This document shows, in pieces, positions 1-7,741 of a DNA stretch of 64,000 nucleotides. Origin of the DNA: Bellilinea sp034411135. GTDB lineage: Bacteria; Chloroflexota; Anaerolineae; Anaerolineales; Anaerolineaceae. A program made the translations under genes and the position numbers. Under the pieces are notes generated by a model. It ran no database searches. It was not told the DNA's origin and was given only the letters and a program-made list of their open reading frames with translations. Position 1 is the stretch's first letter. The number at the start of each line of letters is the position of its first letter. Where the stretch lies: the NCBI GenBank assembly GCA_034411135.1, contig DAOUMN010000003.1, forward strand, positions 62,001 through 126,000, read 5' to 3'.

Positions 1-502
1 AGAGCAGGATGAGGTAGAAAACGGTGGAGATACCGCCCCAAATCCACAGCGCGGTCAGGTTGGTCACTTCGTAAAACTGACCGACATAGCCCAACAGGAT
101 CATCGCCACACCAGAACCAACGAAGATGAAGCCGAGCTTGCGGCTGGCGGCTGCCCCCAAACCAAGGATGACAACCAGTTGCAGCAGCAGCATGGGCACA
201 TCAATCAGCCAGTTGAGGTAACGGAACCCGTTGGAGAAGATGCCTTCGCTGCGCACAAATTCGCCGTTCTGGAAGGCATAGGTGGTCTGCCAGCTTTGCC
301 ACTGCGCATACAGCAGCAAAAACGCCGAAACCATAACGATGGCGCCCAATACCGAAGCAATGCGGTAGCGGGGGGCTACCTCGCGCAGGGTTGCCAGGAA
401 ATAGACAAAGCCAGCCGCCATGGTGGCGAAGCCTAAAATCAAAATGTGGGCGACCAGTTGCCATTGCACAGGCGTAAACGTTAGCATATTCTCGATGTTC
501 AT
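1..502 (-). CDS. Na+-pumping-type (NDQ) microbial rhodopsin, 5' part
   Basis: This is a retinal-binding seven-helix ion pump, cut by the window edge after about 167 residues, so the retinal lysine of helix G is not visible. Helix C reads R94-Y-L-N97-W-L-I-D101-V-P-M-L-L-L-Q108. The N, D and Q occupy the positions of Asp85, Thr89 and Asp96 of bacteriorhodopsin, with the spacing of N112/D116/Q123 in the Na+ pump KR2. Helix B contains MVSAFLLLYAQ and the later loop GYVGQFYEV; both recall KR2 closely. His19 sits where KR2 has His30. The ATG at 502-500 has an AAAAGGA-type ribosome site upstream. Na+ specificity is inferred from the triad, not shown. H+ pumping under low Na+ is known for this family. 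Confidence 0.93.
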   Translation of the reverse strand, partial: MNIENMLTFTPVQWQLVAHILILGFATMAAGFVYFLATLREVAPRYRIASVLGAIVMVSAFLLLYAQWQSWQTTYAFQNGEFVRSEGIFSNGFRYLNWLIDVPMLLLQLVVILGLGAAASRKLGFIFVGSGVAMILLGYVGQFYEVTNLTALWIWGGISTVFYLILL

Positions 503-1135
503 CTGTTTTTTCCTTTTCTACCAATAAGATAAAGTGGATCGTTTATTCTGCTTCTATTATTTGTTTGTACAACCCGTCTTGTCGAATGATTGTACAATCT
601 TTTCGAGGCTGAATTCCTCGTTTTACCCCCCAGCAGTGGGGTGTCAATGTTATACAGTCAGGTGTATCAAAATTGTTTTGATTGTGTGAATTTTGCGTTA
701 ACTGTGGATAAACACGAAAAAACTGTGGATAAACAGGGGTAAATGTGGAAAAGCGGGGAAAAATCCTCCAAAATGCCTCCTGAGCATCCCAAAAGTCCAC
801 CCCCACATCTGGGGGTGCATCCGGAACGCCTACCCAGATATCTTTTTGAGCGGCGAGCGGGTAAAAAAAGGTCTTTTCTGTCCCGAATCTTTCCACAGGG
901 ATTATCCCCACACGAGACAGATGTTCGATCCTGTATGTGGGGGCTGGCGGCAGGAAGCATGCGTGAGCGCAGGCAGATATGGGGGCAAGACTCGATTTGT
1001 ACACATATCCCCAGCCCCTACTAACACTACGATTCCCTATTCCTTATAACAATATGGGGATAAATCCTGTCCACCTCCATACGTACTGGGGATGCACATA
1101 GAAAGCAAAAACATCCGGGCGAAACAAGTCTATTC
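503..1135. other. Non-coding region with DnaA-box-like cluster (candidate origin-like region)
   Basis: No convincing gene lies in these 633 bases. Two perfect TGTGGATAA 9-mers (complement of the DnaA box TTATCCACA) lie at 703-711 and 724-732, 21 bp apart. One-mismatch copies lie at 744-752 (TGTGGAAAA), 902-910 (TTATCCCCA, other strand) and 1055-1063 (TGGGGATAA). Weaker copies lie at 889-897 and 1005-1013. A 7-bp hairpin (CACCCCC/GGGGGTG) spans 798-817, and AT-rich stretches with two TTGTACAA/ATTGTACAAT palindromes lie at 566-596. This is the density expected of an initiator-binding region. dnaA and dnaN are not in the window, so an origin role is unproven. Confidence 0.5.
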
Positions 1136-1582
1136 TCATTCGTCGCTTTCGTCTTCTTCCCCGAAGGTTGCTGCCAACCCATTGAGAAAGGACTGTTTTT
1201 CGGGGTCGTTCAACCGCGCCGTTGGATGAAGCGGCAGGTAGAACCAGGGAGGCATCTCGCCGCTGCGCACCAGTTCGACTGCTTCTTCGCCTTCGTTTTC
1301 ACGCACTCCCCATTCGGACACGTTGAACTTGCGGCGTCCTTCATTGACATCCCGGCTGATCAGCCAGGAGACTGGGGCAATGCGGCTGTACCATGGCCAG
1401 ACAGTCTGGTTGCTGTGACAATCGCCGCAGGCGCGCATGAACACTTCGCGAGTGGCTGGGCTATCCCAGGCGGGTTCTGCCACCACTGGCGGGTTGGATC
1501 GGGCACGCCCAAAGGGTAGTAACTGGATCAGAATCAAACTGACGGCGGTCACAACGAGCAGAGCAAGTAGGGTCTTTTTCAT
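1136..1582 (-). CDS. Haem-binding-domain protein (single CxxCH), membrane anchored
   Basis: This 148-residue protein has an N-terminal hydrophobic segment (MKKTLLALL onward) followed by a single haem c motif C-G-D-C-H and the stretch TVWPWYSRIAPVSWL. That arrangement is typical of the 'haem-binding domain' family of small periplasmic c-type proteins. A GEMPPWFYLP segment near the end is also typical. The ATG at 1582 was chosen because AAAAGGAG lies about 8 nt upstream; a TTG at 1660 would add an implausible leader. It likely acts in extracytoplasmic electron transfer or sensing. The partner is unknown, and neighbours pirin and ndh are separate units. Confidence 0.82.
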   Translation of the reverse strand: MKKTLLALLVVTAVSLILIQLLPFGRARSNPPVVAEPAWDSPATREVFMRACGDCHSNQTVWPWYSRIAPVSWLISRDVNEGRRKFNVSEWGVRENEGEEAVELVRSGEMPPWFYLPLHPTARLNDPEKQSFLNGLAATFGEEDESDE

Positions 1583-1695
1583 GAGCGTACTCCTTTTGGC
1601 AGACGGGAAAGGGGTTTTTCCGGGATCCAATGCGGATAAAATGAGTATAAATCTGCTCAAAGAAGGTGAATGAAAAAAAGGGTGCGCAACAATCT

Positions 1696-1728
1696 ATAAA
1701 AAAACACCCGGCAAAGGCGGTGCCGGGC
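1696..1728 (-). terminator. Rho-independent terminator of the pirin gene
   Basis: CCCGGCA (1707-1713) pairs with TGCCGGG (1721-1727). On the minus strand the hairpin is followed by seven or more U residues (A run at 1697-1704). It lies 25 nt beyond the pirin stop codon. Confidence 0.85.
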
Positions 1729-1752
1729 AGAAGGCATGCCAGGCGTGGAAAA

Positions 1753-2607
1753 TCAGGCGCGGATGAATGTCCCGGCGCGCAGTTCCGCCAGGGTTTGCTG
1801 AATTTCTTCCAGAGTGTTCATCACGAACGGACCGTAGGGATAGATTGGCTCGCCGAATGGCGCGCCCGCCATGAGCATAAAGCGCGCTGCGCTGCCGGGA
1901 CCGGTTTGCGCCTCGAAGCGCGCCCCGGGGGTGAAGATCAGCATCTTGTTGGCAGCCAGCGGTTCGCCAGCGCCGAAAGCGGCTTCCCCGTGGAACAGGT
2001 ATACCAGCAGGGTATGATCGGGTGGCAGCGGCAGGCTGAAATGCGCCGCGGGCTGCATCTGCACTTCCATGTACACCGGCTGGGCGGCAATCTCGCCGAC
2101 CGGTCCGTGCACGCCGTTGTACGCGCCCGCCACCACGCGCACGCCCACCCCGTTGTTTTCCACCAGTGGAATCTGGCTGGATTGGACTTCCTGGTAACGC
2201 GGCGGGCTCATTTTGAGCGCGGCAGGCAGGTTGACCCACAATTGAAAGCCGTAGATATGCCCGCTGGCATCGCGGCGGGGCATTTCCTCGTGCAAAATGC
2301 CGCGACCGCTGGTCATCCATTGCACGTCTCCCGCGCCAATCACCCCGGTATTGCCCAGGCTGTCGCGATGGCGCACGCTGCCTTGCAGCATGTAGGTGAC
2401 CGTCTCGATGCCGCGGTGTGGGTGGGTGGGAAAACCAGCAATCGGACCTTCGCGCGGGTCGTTGAAGGCGAAGTGATCGAAGAGCAGAAATGGATCGAAG
2501 CGGTTGGCGCGGTTGGGGGCAATCGAGCGCAGCAGGCGGACACCAGCGCCCTCGATGACCGTCTGCGGCTCGATAATCTCGTGAATGGAGCGGAGCGAAT
2601 CGTTCAT
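1753..2607 (-). CDS. Pirin family protein
   Basis: This 284-residue bicupin matches bacterial pirins (YhhW/quercetinase-like). The N-terminal cupin shows FPTHPHRGIETVTYMLQG, whose histidines and glutamate form the metal site, then HRDSLGN, GDVQWMTSGRGILHEE and an FQLWVNLP strand. The C-terminal cupin has the pirin_C pattern (HTLLVYLFHGEAAFG). Pirins bind Fe or similar metals; some oxidise flavonols and others act in redox regulation, so the substrate is not predictable. The ATG at 2607 has AGAGG 6 nt upstream; a TTG two codons earlier is less likely. It is a single-gene unit ended by the hairpin at 1707-1727. Confidence 0.93.
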   Translation of the reverse strand: MNDSLRSIHEIIEPQTVIEGAGVRLLRSIAPNRANRFDPFLLFDHFAFNDPREGPIAGFPTHPHRGIETVTYMLQGSVRHRDSLGNTGVIGAGDVQWMTSGRGILHEEMPRRDASGHIYGFQLWVNLPAALKMSPPRYQEVQSSQIPLVENNGVGVRVVAGAYNGVHGPVGEIAAQPVYMEVQMQPAAHFSLPLPPDHTLLVYLFHGEAAFGAGEPLAANKMLIFTPGARFEAQTGPGSAARFMLMAGAPFGEPIYPYGPFVMNTLEEIQQTLAELRAGTFIRA

Positions 2608-2613
2608 TGGCAA

Positions 2614-2863
2614 CCTCTAATCGGACTGATTTTATCTATTATAACAAAATCGGGGCGGTGTGGCGCGTGGATGTCCAACCACGGAGACTTGCCGGTGCAC
2701 CGGTTTTGCCAAGGTACACTGGCAGCAGTGCATAGCCCTCCGGCACTCTTCGGAAGGCTCGTTTGCATGGTTCGACACAGGCAGCGGACAAACGAGTTCA
2801 GGCGCTCCCTGCCAGCAGCAGGCGGGGGCGCGAGCCAGCCAGGAAAAAATTTAACCGCCCGCT
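2614..2863. other. Intergenic spacer between ndh and pirin genes
   Basis: No gene is supported. The stretch contains degenerate copies of the CTTCGRCAGGCTC-type dispersed sequence seen elsewhere in the window (for example around 2745-2785) and an AT-rich promoter-like piece (TTTTATCTATTATAACAAAA, 2630-2649) just upstream of the pirin gene. Confidence 0.5.
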
Positions 2864-4147
2864 TCAACGCCGCGAGGGCTGAAACTCTCCGGCAGGCGGC
2901 TGAATCAGGCGCAGCGCTCGATCGTAAAGAAAGTAATCCCACGCCCAGTTAATCATCACCACCAGGCGGTTGCGGAAACCGATCAGTTGGAAGATGTGCA
3001 CCACCACCCACATCAGCCAGGCGGGAAAGCCGCGCAGGTGCAGCCGCCCCAGGCGTGCCACCGCCTGGTTGCGCCCGATGGTTGCCAGAATGCCCGGATC
3101 GCGGTAGTGGAACGGCAGGGGTGGATTACCCGCCCCGATACGGCGCAGGTTGGCAACAGCGTGATCGGCTTGCTGCATCGCCACCGGTGCGATCATCGGC
3201 AGTGGGTTGCCCCGTTCATCCTCCAGGTAGGCGGCATCGCCAATCACCATTACCTCCGGGTGACCGGGCAGTTGCAGGCTCGGCTCGACGCGCACCCGTC
3301 CGGCGGCAGCCTGCGGCGCGCCCAACGAATCCACCAGCGCGGCGGCGCGGATGCCAGCCGCCCAAATCAGCGTGCGCGCTGGAATGTGCTCGCCGCCGGA
3401 CAGGCTGACCCACTGCCCGTCGTAGGCTTCGACCCGCGCACCCAGGCGCACCTCCACGCCCTTGCGCCCCAGCGCCTCCAGGGTTGCCAGGCGCAGGTCG
3501 GGCGGCATGGCGGGAAGCAGGTGACCGGCGGCTTCCAGCAGAATCACCCGTGCGGCGGAAAAATCCTGCTGTGGAAAATCGCGGGTCAGCACCAGGCGGA
3601 TCAGTTCCGATAGCGCGCCCGCCATTTCCACCCCGCTGGGACCGCCACCGGCGATGACGAAGGTGATCATTTCACGGCGGCGGAGGGGATCGGGTTCGCG
3701 GCTGGCTCGTTCGAACAGGCTGAGCACGTGATTGCGGATGCCCTCGGCGTCGGACAGGGTCTTCAAGCCAAAGGCGCGCCGCGCCAGCGCCTCTTGACCG
3801 AAGAAGTGCGTCTGTCCGCCGACCGCCAGGATCAGTGCATCGTAGGGCACTTCACCGGCGGTGGTTAGCAGGCGGCGATTGGGCAGGTCGATGTGCTCGA
3901 CCTCTGCCAGCAAAAAGCGGGCATTTTCCTGGCGGCGCAGAATCGAGCGCAGCGGGTAGGCGATTTCACCAGCGGACACGCCCGCCGAAGCCACCTGGTA
4001 GAGCAGTGGCTGGAAAAGGTGATAATTGTGGCGGTCGATCAGCGTTACCTGTACGCGGTCGCGCGCCAGGCGGCGGGCAGCGCGCAGCCCGCCAAAACCG
4101 GCGCCGACGATGACCACCCTGGGGGGAGTGGAAAGGGAAAACGACAT
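2864..4147 (-). CDS. ndh: Type II NADH dehydrogenase (NAD(P)/FAD-dependent oxidoreductase)
   Basis: This 427-residue protein is a monotopic flavoprotein that oxidises NADH and reduces quinone without pumping protons. A dinucleotide fold starts at residue 7 (VVIVGAGFGGLRAAR) for FAD. DRHNYHLFQPLLYQVASAG follows, the signature of the NDH-2 family. A second GxGxxG-type fold (FVIAGGGPSGVEMAGAL) binds NAD(H). Near the C-terminus VMVIGDAA and the MQQADH stretch contribute to FAD and quinone binding. A C-terminal hydrophobic segment after residue 370 fits membrane attachment. The ATG at 4147 follows AAGAAAGGA; the longer open frame upstream lacks a ribosome site. Upstream DNA is AT-rich (4180-4220) and probably carries the promoter. 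Confidence 0.93.
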   Translation of the reverse strand: MSFSLSTPPRVVIVGAGFGGLRAARRLARDRVQVTLIDRHNYHLFQPLLYQVASAGVSAGEIAYPLRSILRRQENARFLLAEVEHIDLPNRRLLTTAGEVPYDALILAVGGQTHFFGQEALARRAFGLKTLSDAEGIRNHVLSLFERASREPDPLRRREMITFVIAGGGPSGVEMAGALSELIRLVLTRDFPQQDFSAARVILLEAAGHLLPAMPPDLRLATLEALGRKGVEVRLGARVEAYDGQWVSLSGGEHIPARTLIWAAGIRAAALVDSLGAPQAAAGRVRVEPSLQLPGHPEVMVIGDAAYLEDERGNPLPMIAPVAMQQADHAVANLRRIGAGNPPLPFHYRDPGILATIGRNQAVARLGRLHLRGFPAWLMWVVVHIFQLIGFRNRLVVMINWAWDYFLYDRALRLIQPPAGEFQPSRR

Positions 4148-4326
4148 CGGGAAATCCTTTCTTGAACCCGGAAAGATTGTGAAATTTGTTACGAATATAA
4201 TTATAACTATTTTTGTCCGAATTACAAGTGCCCCGGCGGATTGTATCGGCTTTGCAGGGTGTTTGCCCGGCGCTAAAGTCCGCGCCCTGTGTGGTTTGGC
4301 TTCGTGGGCGGTGCATCTGGACAGGC

Positions 4327-4368
4327 GTACACCGAGCCTGCCGGCGCACTTCGGCAGGCTCGGTGTAC
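4327..4368. repeat. Perfect 17-bp inverted repeat (large stem-loop)
   Basis: GTACACCGAGCCTGCCG (4327-4343) and its exact complement (4352-4368) flank an 8-nt loop. It lies just past the hisD stop codon and may end that transcript, although no U run follows. Each arm resembles the dispersed CTTCGRCAGGCTCRGGGTAC sequence found at 21822, 28475, 38648 and 45353, so it looks like two copies head to head. Confidence 0.8.
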
Positions 4369-4394
4369 AGACGGGTTCAGCGCATGCGCAAGAC

Positions 4395-5738
4395 TCACGC
4401 TTGGCTGCGCAGGCGGGCGGACAGCGCGTGTGCATTCAGCCCCTCCGCCTCTGCCAGCCGCTCTGCGTCTGCGCTCAGGCGGCGCACCGCCGCGCGGTTG
4501 AGTCCCACCAGGCTGACGATTTTGACAAAATCCCACACGTTGAGCGGCGAGGCAAAGCGCGCCGACCCACCGGTGGGCATAACATGGCTGGGTCCGGCAA
4601 TGTAATCGCCCATCACCTCGCATGAATCCTCGTCCAGGAACACCCCACCAGCGTTGCGGATGGCGGGCAGCCACAACCAGCCATCGCGCACTACCAGGTT
4701 GAGGTGTTCCGGCGCGTACTGGTTGCACAACTCGATTGCCTCCGCCAGGTCGTGGGTGACCACCACACCGCCGCGCGCCTGCAACGAGGTGCGGATGATC
4801 GCACTCCGCGCCAGGGCATCCGCGCCGTCCTCGTCCAGCAGTCGTCCCACCTCCGCCGCTACCGCCTCTGCCAGTGGACGCGAGGGGGTCAGCAGAATGG
4901 CAGATGCCAGAGGGTCGTGCTCGGCTTGCGCCAGCAGGTCAGCTGCAACCCGCCGCGGGTTGGCGCTGTCATCGGCGATCACCACCGTTTCGGTCGGTCC
5001 AGCCAGCCCTTCGATGCCGACCACACCAAATACCTGGCGTTTGGCAAGGGTGACGAACAAACCGCCCGCCCCGACAATCTTGTCCACTGCGGGCAGCGTG
5101 CGCGTCCCGTATGCCATGGCTGCCACGGCTTGCGCCCCGCCCAGGCGGTAGATATCATCCACCCCGGCAATGGCGCAAGCCGCCAGGATGACCGGGTCAA
5201 TCTCCCCGCCGCGCCGCGGGGGAGTGCACACGATAACCTGCTCCACGCCCGCCACCCGCGCCGGGATGACCGACATCAACACCGAGGAGGGAAGCGGCGC
5301 GCTGCCGCCCGGCACATATACCCCTACGCGTTGAATCGGGCGCAGCAGCTGCCCCAGCGTGCCGTCTGCGCTTTGTTCGATCCACGAACTGGCTGGCTGG
5401 CGGCGGTGAAAGGCAGCAATGCGCGCGGCTGCCGTTTCCAGCGCGGCGCGCAGGTCTGCCGGCAGGCTGTCCAGCGCGCGGGCGGGTTGTTCCGGGCTGA
5501 CGCGCAGCCCGGCTGCCCCATCGTCGCCGTCCAGGCGCAGCGACCAATCTCGCAGCGCTTCGTCGCCGCGGCGGCGCACATCCTGCAGGATGCGGCGCAC
5601 GGCTTGCTCGGGGCTGAGCGGTTCACCGAACAGAGATGCCAACCGGTCGAGCATTGCTGGTGGGACGCTGATGTCATCCGGCGGCTGGCGTTTGAGCAGC
5701 GTCGCGCGAGCGGTGTCTGGTTCGTAGATTGTGAGCAT
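4395..5738 (-). CDS. hisD: Histidinol dehydrogenase
   Basis: This 447-residue Zn-dependent enzyme performs the last two steps of histidine synthesis (L-histidinol to L-histidinal to L-histidine, with two NAD+). Diagnostic segments are YVPGGSAPLPSSVLM, the NAD-binding AGPTETVVIADDSAN region, QYAPEHLNL, where the E-H pair is catalytic, and the Zn/substrate loop AGPSHVMPTGG near the C-terminus. Length is normal for the family (about 430). The ATG has a perfect GGAGGT site. It is the only his gene nearby, and its 5' leader carries a His-rich leader peptide and terminator (5759-5916), so it is probably controlled by histidinyl-tRNA charging. Confidence 0.96.
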   Translation of the reverse strand: MLTIYEPDTARATLLKRQPPDDISVPPAMLDRLASLFGEPLSPEQAVRRILQDVRRRGDEALRDWSLRLDGDDGAAGLRVSPEQPARALDSLPADLRAALETAAARIAAFHRRQPASSWIEQSADGTLGQLLRPIQRVGVYVPGGSAPLPSSVLMSVIPARVAGVEQVIVCTPPRRGGEIDPVILAACAIAGVDDIYRLGGAQAVAAMAYGTRTLPAVDKIVGAGGLFVTLAKRQVFGVVGIEGLAGPTETVVIADDSANPRRVAADLLAQAEHDPLASAILLTPSRPLAEAVAAEVGRLLDEDGADALARSAIIRTSLQARGGVVVTHDLAEAIELCNQYAPEHLNLVVRDGWLWLPAIRNAGGVFLDEDSCEVMGDYIAGPSHVMPTGGSARFASPLNVWDFVKIVSLVGLNRAAVRRLSADAERLAEAEGLNAHALSARLRSQA

Positions 5739-5758
5739 GTTGACCTCCGGAAATTGGG

Positions 5759-5792
5759 GAAATAAAAACAGCCCTCCGCGGCACGGAGGGCT
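5759..5792 (-). terminator. Transcription attenuator (intrinsic terminator) in the hisD leader
   Basis: AGCCCTCCG (5770-5778) pairs with CGGAGGGCT (5784-5792) around a 5-nt loop. On the minus strand the stem is followed by GUUUUUAUU (5769-5761). It lies between the leader peptide stop (5827) and the hisD ATG (5738), the arrangement of a his operon attenuator. Confidence 0.88.
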
Positions 5793-5826
5793 GAGTGGAC
5801 GAGATGGGGCAGGTTGCAGCGCCTGC

Positions 5827-5916
5827 TCAGGCGCGCCCGCGAGTCAACGCCCGCCGTGCGTGGCGGCGGCAGGGGTGATGGGCGTGGGCATGATGCAGGT
5901 GCGCAGTTTGTTTCAT
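5827..5916 (-). CDS. Histidine leader peptide (HisL-like)
   Basis: This 29-residue ORF was found by reading the leader strand; it is too short for routine gene calling. It encodes M-K-Q-T-A-H-L-H-H-A-H-A-H-H-P-C-R-R-H and then an Arg/Ala-rich end. That is seven histidines in residues 6-19, with two HH pairs. It ends at TGA 5829-5827, 35 nt before the terminator hairpin. In his attenuation, ribosome stalling at His codons when His-tRNA is scarce lets an antiterminator form. A near-consensus promoter (5929-5956) puts the RNA start only a few nt before the ATG, so translation may be leaderless. Confidence 0.88.
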   Translation of the reverse strand: MKQTAHLHHAHAHHPCRRHARRALTRGRA

Positions 5917-5928
5917 AATGGGCATCAG

Positions 5929-5956
5929 TTTATCACAGTCGGGGTGCTGCTGTCAA
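5929..5956 (-). promoter_or_regulatory. Sigma-70-type promoter of the his leader
   Basis: On the minus strand TTGACA (5956-5951) is followed after 16 bp by GATAAA (5934-5929). This predicts an RNA start near 5922, a few bases upstream of the leader-peptide ATG at 5916. Confidence 0.65.
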
Positions 5957-6179
5957 CGCAAGCTGAACAGTAGACTGCCGCCGCCCAAAGGGGGGTTGAA
6001 ACCGTCAGTAAACGATCTATAATCATAAAAAGAGAGGCTGGTGCGCCAACGGGACGGGAACTGCGCAGCCAGCCGGGAGGGAAGCGCGTATCAGACGGGG
6101 TGATTTGCCGCATTGCCGCACAGGCATGGCGGCATTGTTTGTTTTCAAACCAAGCATAAAAAAGAGAAAGTGAGATGCC

Positions 6180-7334
6180 ATGAAAACAAGAGGATGGATA
6201 GTGTTACTTATCGTGGCACTTGCGCTCTCATTGCAGTTCGATTTCAGCCAGGCGCAGGAAGCCGCCCCCGGAAGCGAAGAGATCGTTATCGAGGCGGAGA
6301 CCGGTGGTTACGTGCCCGTGCAGGGCAGGCTGACCAGCAGCAGTGGCAGCCCGTTGAACGGGACTTATTCCATCGCTGTGCGGCTGTACAATACCGCCAG
6401 CGGCGGAACAGCGCTGTGCAGTGTTCTGCAAAGTGTGGCTGTTACAAACGGGTTGTTCACCCTGCTGGTGCCGTGCGGCAGCGCGCAGATCAACGGGCAG
6501 CAGTTGTACGCCGGTATCCAGGTCGGCAGTGATGCTGAGATGACCCCACGCCTGCCCATCTACCCCGCCCCGTATGCCTATAGTTTGCGTCCTGGGGCGA
6601 TCATTGCCAACACCAGCAGCGGAAAAAACAGTCTTAAGGTAACCAGCAGCGCGGGTGGCGGCGGAGGCGATGCCAGCCTGTGGGTGGAAAACAGCAGCCC
6701 CGCTAGTGGTATTGCCCTGTGGAGCAAAGCCGCCGGGTTTGATGCCAGCGTGGTGATCGAAAACGCTGGCAGCGGACCGCTACTGAAAGCCTTTGGCGGC
6801 GACGGCGGCGAGGACGAAGTGCTGATTACCAACCAGGGCGCGCTGCAAATTAAAGCGGACACCTATCTGTTTGTGCCGGGCAGTGAAGTCAGACCCACCA
6901 CAGGCAATCCGATCATCAATTATTACGGAGATGGCTCGGTTGCGCTCCAATACACCACCACCGGCGTCAAAGGTGTGATGTTTGGCATTCCACTGCCCGC
7001 CGTTCTCTATGGACAACCGGTGGAGGTGGAAGAAATCACCATATTTTACAATGTGTCCAATTCGGCGACGTACATCGACGCGACGGATGTATATAAACAA
7101 TTGACGGCTGGAGCGGTTGGCGGCGGACCCGATTTTGTATATCTGCTCTCCGACACCACCAACCGCGCCAGCATCGATTACACCTCTTATACGCTTTCAC
7201 CGACATCCAATGCCTGGCTCAGCGCAGAAACCGGTTTTATCGGCGTGGGTCTCGCCATTCAATACAACAACACCCTGCATTACCTGAATATCGGCGGGGT
7301 GCGCGTCCGCCTGGGTCACCACCCTTTGTACTAG
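6180..7334 (+). CDS. Secreted protein of unknown function
   Basis: This 384-residue protein starts with a clear signal peptide (MKTRGW, a hydrophobic run, cleavage near SQA-QEA). The N-terminal mature part, about residues 40-135, has the pattern VPVQGRLTSSSGSPLNGTYSIAVRLYNT and ends with RLPIYPAPYAYSLRPGA. This is a beta-rich module often found in large bacterial surface proteins, where a parameter-like phrase is followed by a collar. The middle is Gly/Ser rich, and the C-terminal third is an unidentified beta-rich domain. No catalytic motif was seen. The next small secreted gene begins 12 nt later, so the two are probably co-transcribed. Confidence 0.75.
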   Translation: MKTRGWIVLLIVALALSLQFDFSQAQEAAPGSEEIVIEAETGGYVPVQGRLTSSSGSPLNGTYSIAVRLYNTASGGTALCSVLQSVAVTNGLFTLLVPCGSAQINGQQLYAGIQVGSDAEMTPRLPIYPAPYAYSLRPGAIIANTSSGKNSLKVTSSAGGGGGDASLWVENSSPASGIALWSKAAGFDASVVIENAGSGPLLKAFGGDGGEDEVLITNQGALQIKADTYLFVPGSEVRPTTGNPIINYYGDGSVALQYTTTGVKGVMFGIPLPAVLYGQPVEVEEITIFYNVSNSATYIDATDVYKQLTAGAVGGGPDFVYLLSDTTNRASIDYTSYTLSPTSNAWLSAETGFIGVGLAIQYNNTLHYLNIGGVRVRLGHHPLY

Positions 7335-7346
7335 ACAGGAGGCACG

Positions 7347-7616
7347 ATGAACGGACGAACGATTTTGTTCGCGCTGGTGCTGCTGGCGTTGCTGCTGGCG
7401 GCGGTGCTTCCGGCGCAGGCAATGCAATCCGACTCCTACAGAGTGGATTGGCTGCTGCCGCTGAGCGGCAGCGGTGGCACAAGCGGCTCTGCCTGGGTTA
7501 CCTTTGGGCAGGCGCTGGTTGGTGTATCGGACGGCAGCAACGCAGGGCTGTGCGCCGGGTTCTGGTGCGGCGCGGGTGGCGAATACTGCCTGATGTTGCC
7601 GCTGGTGGCGCGTTGA
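7347..7616 (+). CDS. Small secreted protein ending in LPLVAR
   Basis: This 89-residue protein has a signal peptide (cleavage near AQA-MQS) and a short Gly/Ser-rich mature part with three cysteines. It ends in C-L-M-L-P-L-V-A-R. A related YLPLVSK phrase occurs just after the signal peptide of the sugar dehydrogenase at 47582. Such LPLV phrases seem to be a recurring surface-protein motif in Chloroflexota; no function is assigned here. The ATG follows a good AGGAGG site. It is likely in an operon with the preceding secreted protein. Confidence 0.72.
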   Translation: MNGRTILFALVLLALLLAAVLPAQAMQSDSYRVDWLLPLSGSGGTSGSAWVTFGQALVGVSDGSNAGLCAGFWCGAGGEYCLMLPLVAR

Positions 7617-7741
7617 GGCGTGCCGAAACCTATCAATATCTATCCAATTGCTACGAAATGTTGCATAGCGGATTGAAGCGGACTGCATCCTGTAATAAAA
7701 TAAGGTAGGAATATCGCTCAACACCGACAAAAGGAGGCAGC

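Noticed and set aside
1666..2952. A 428-codon open frame on the plus strand across the pirin gene
   Set aside because: It runs antisense to an unmistakable pirin gene and is His/Arg/Gln-rich without any domain. GC-rich DNA produces such shadows.
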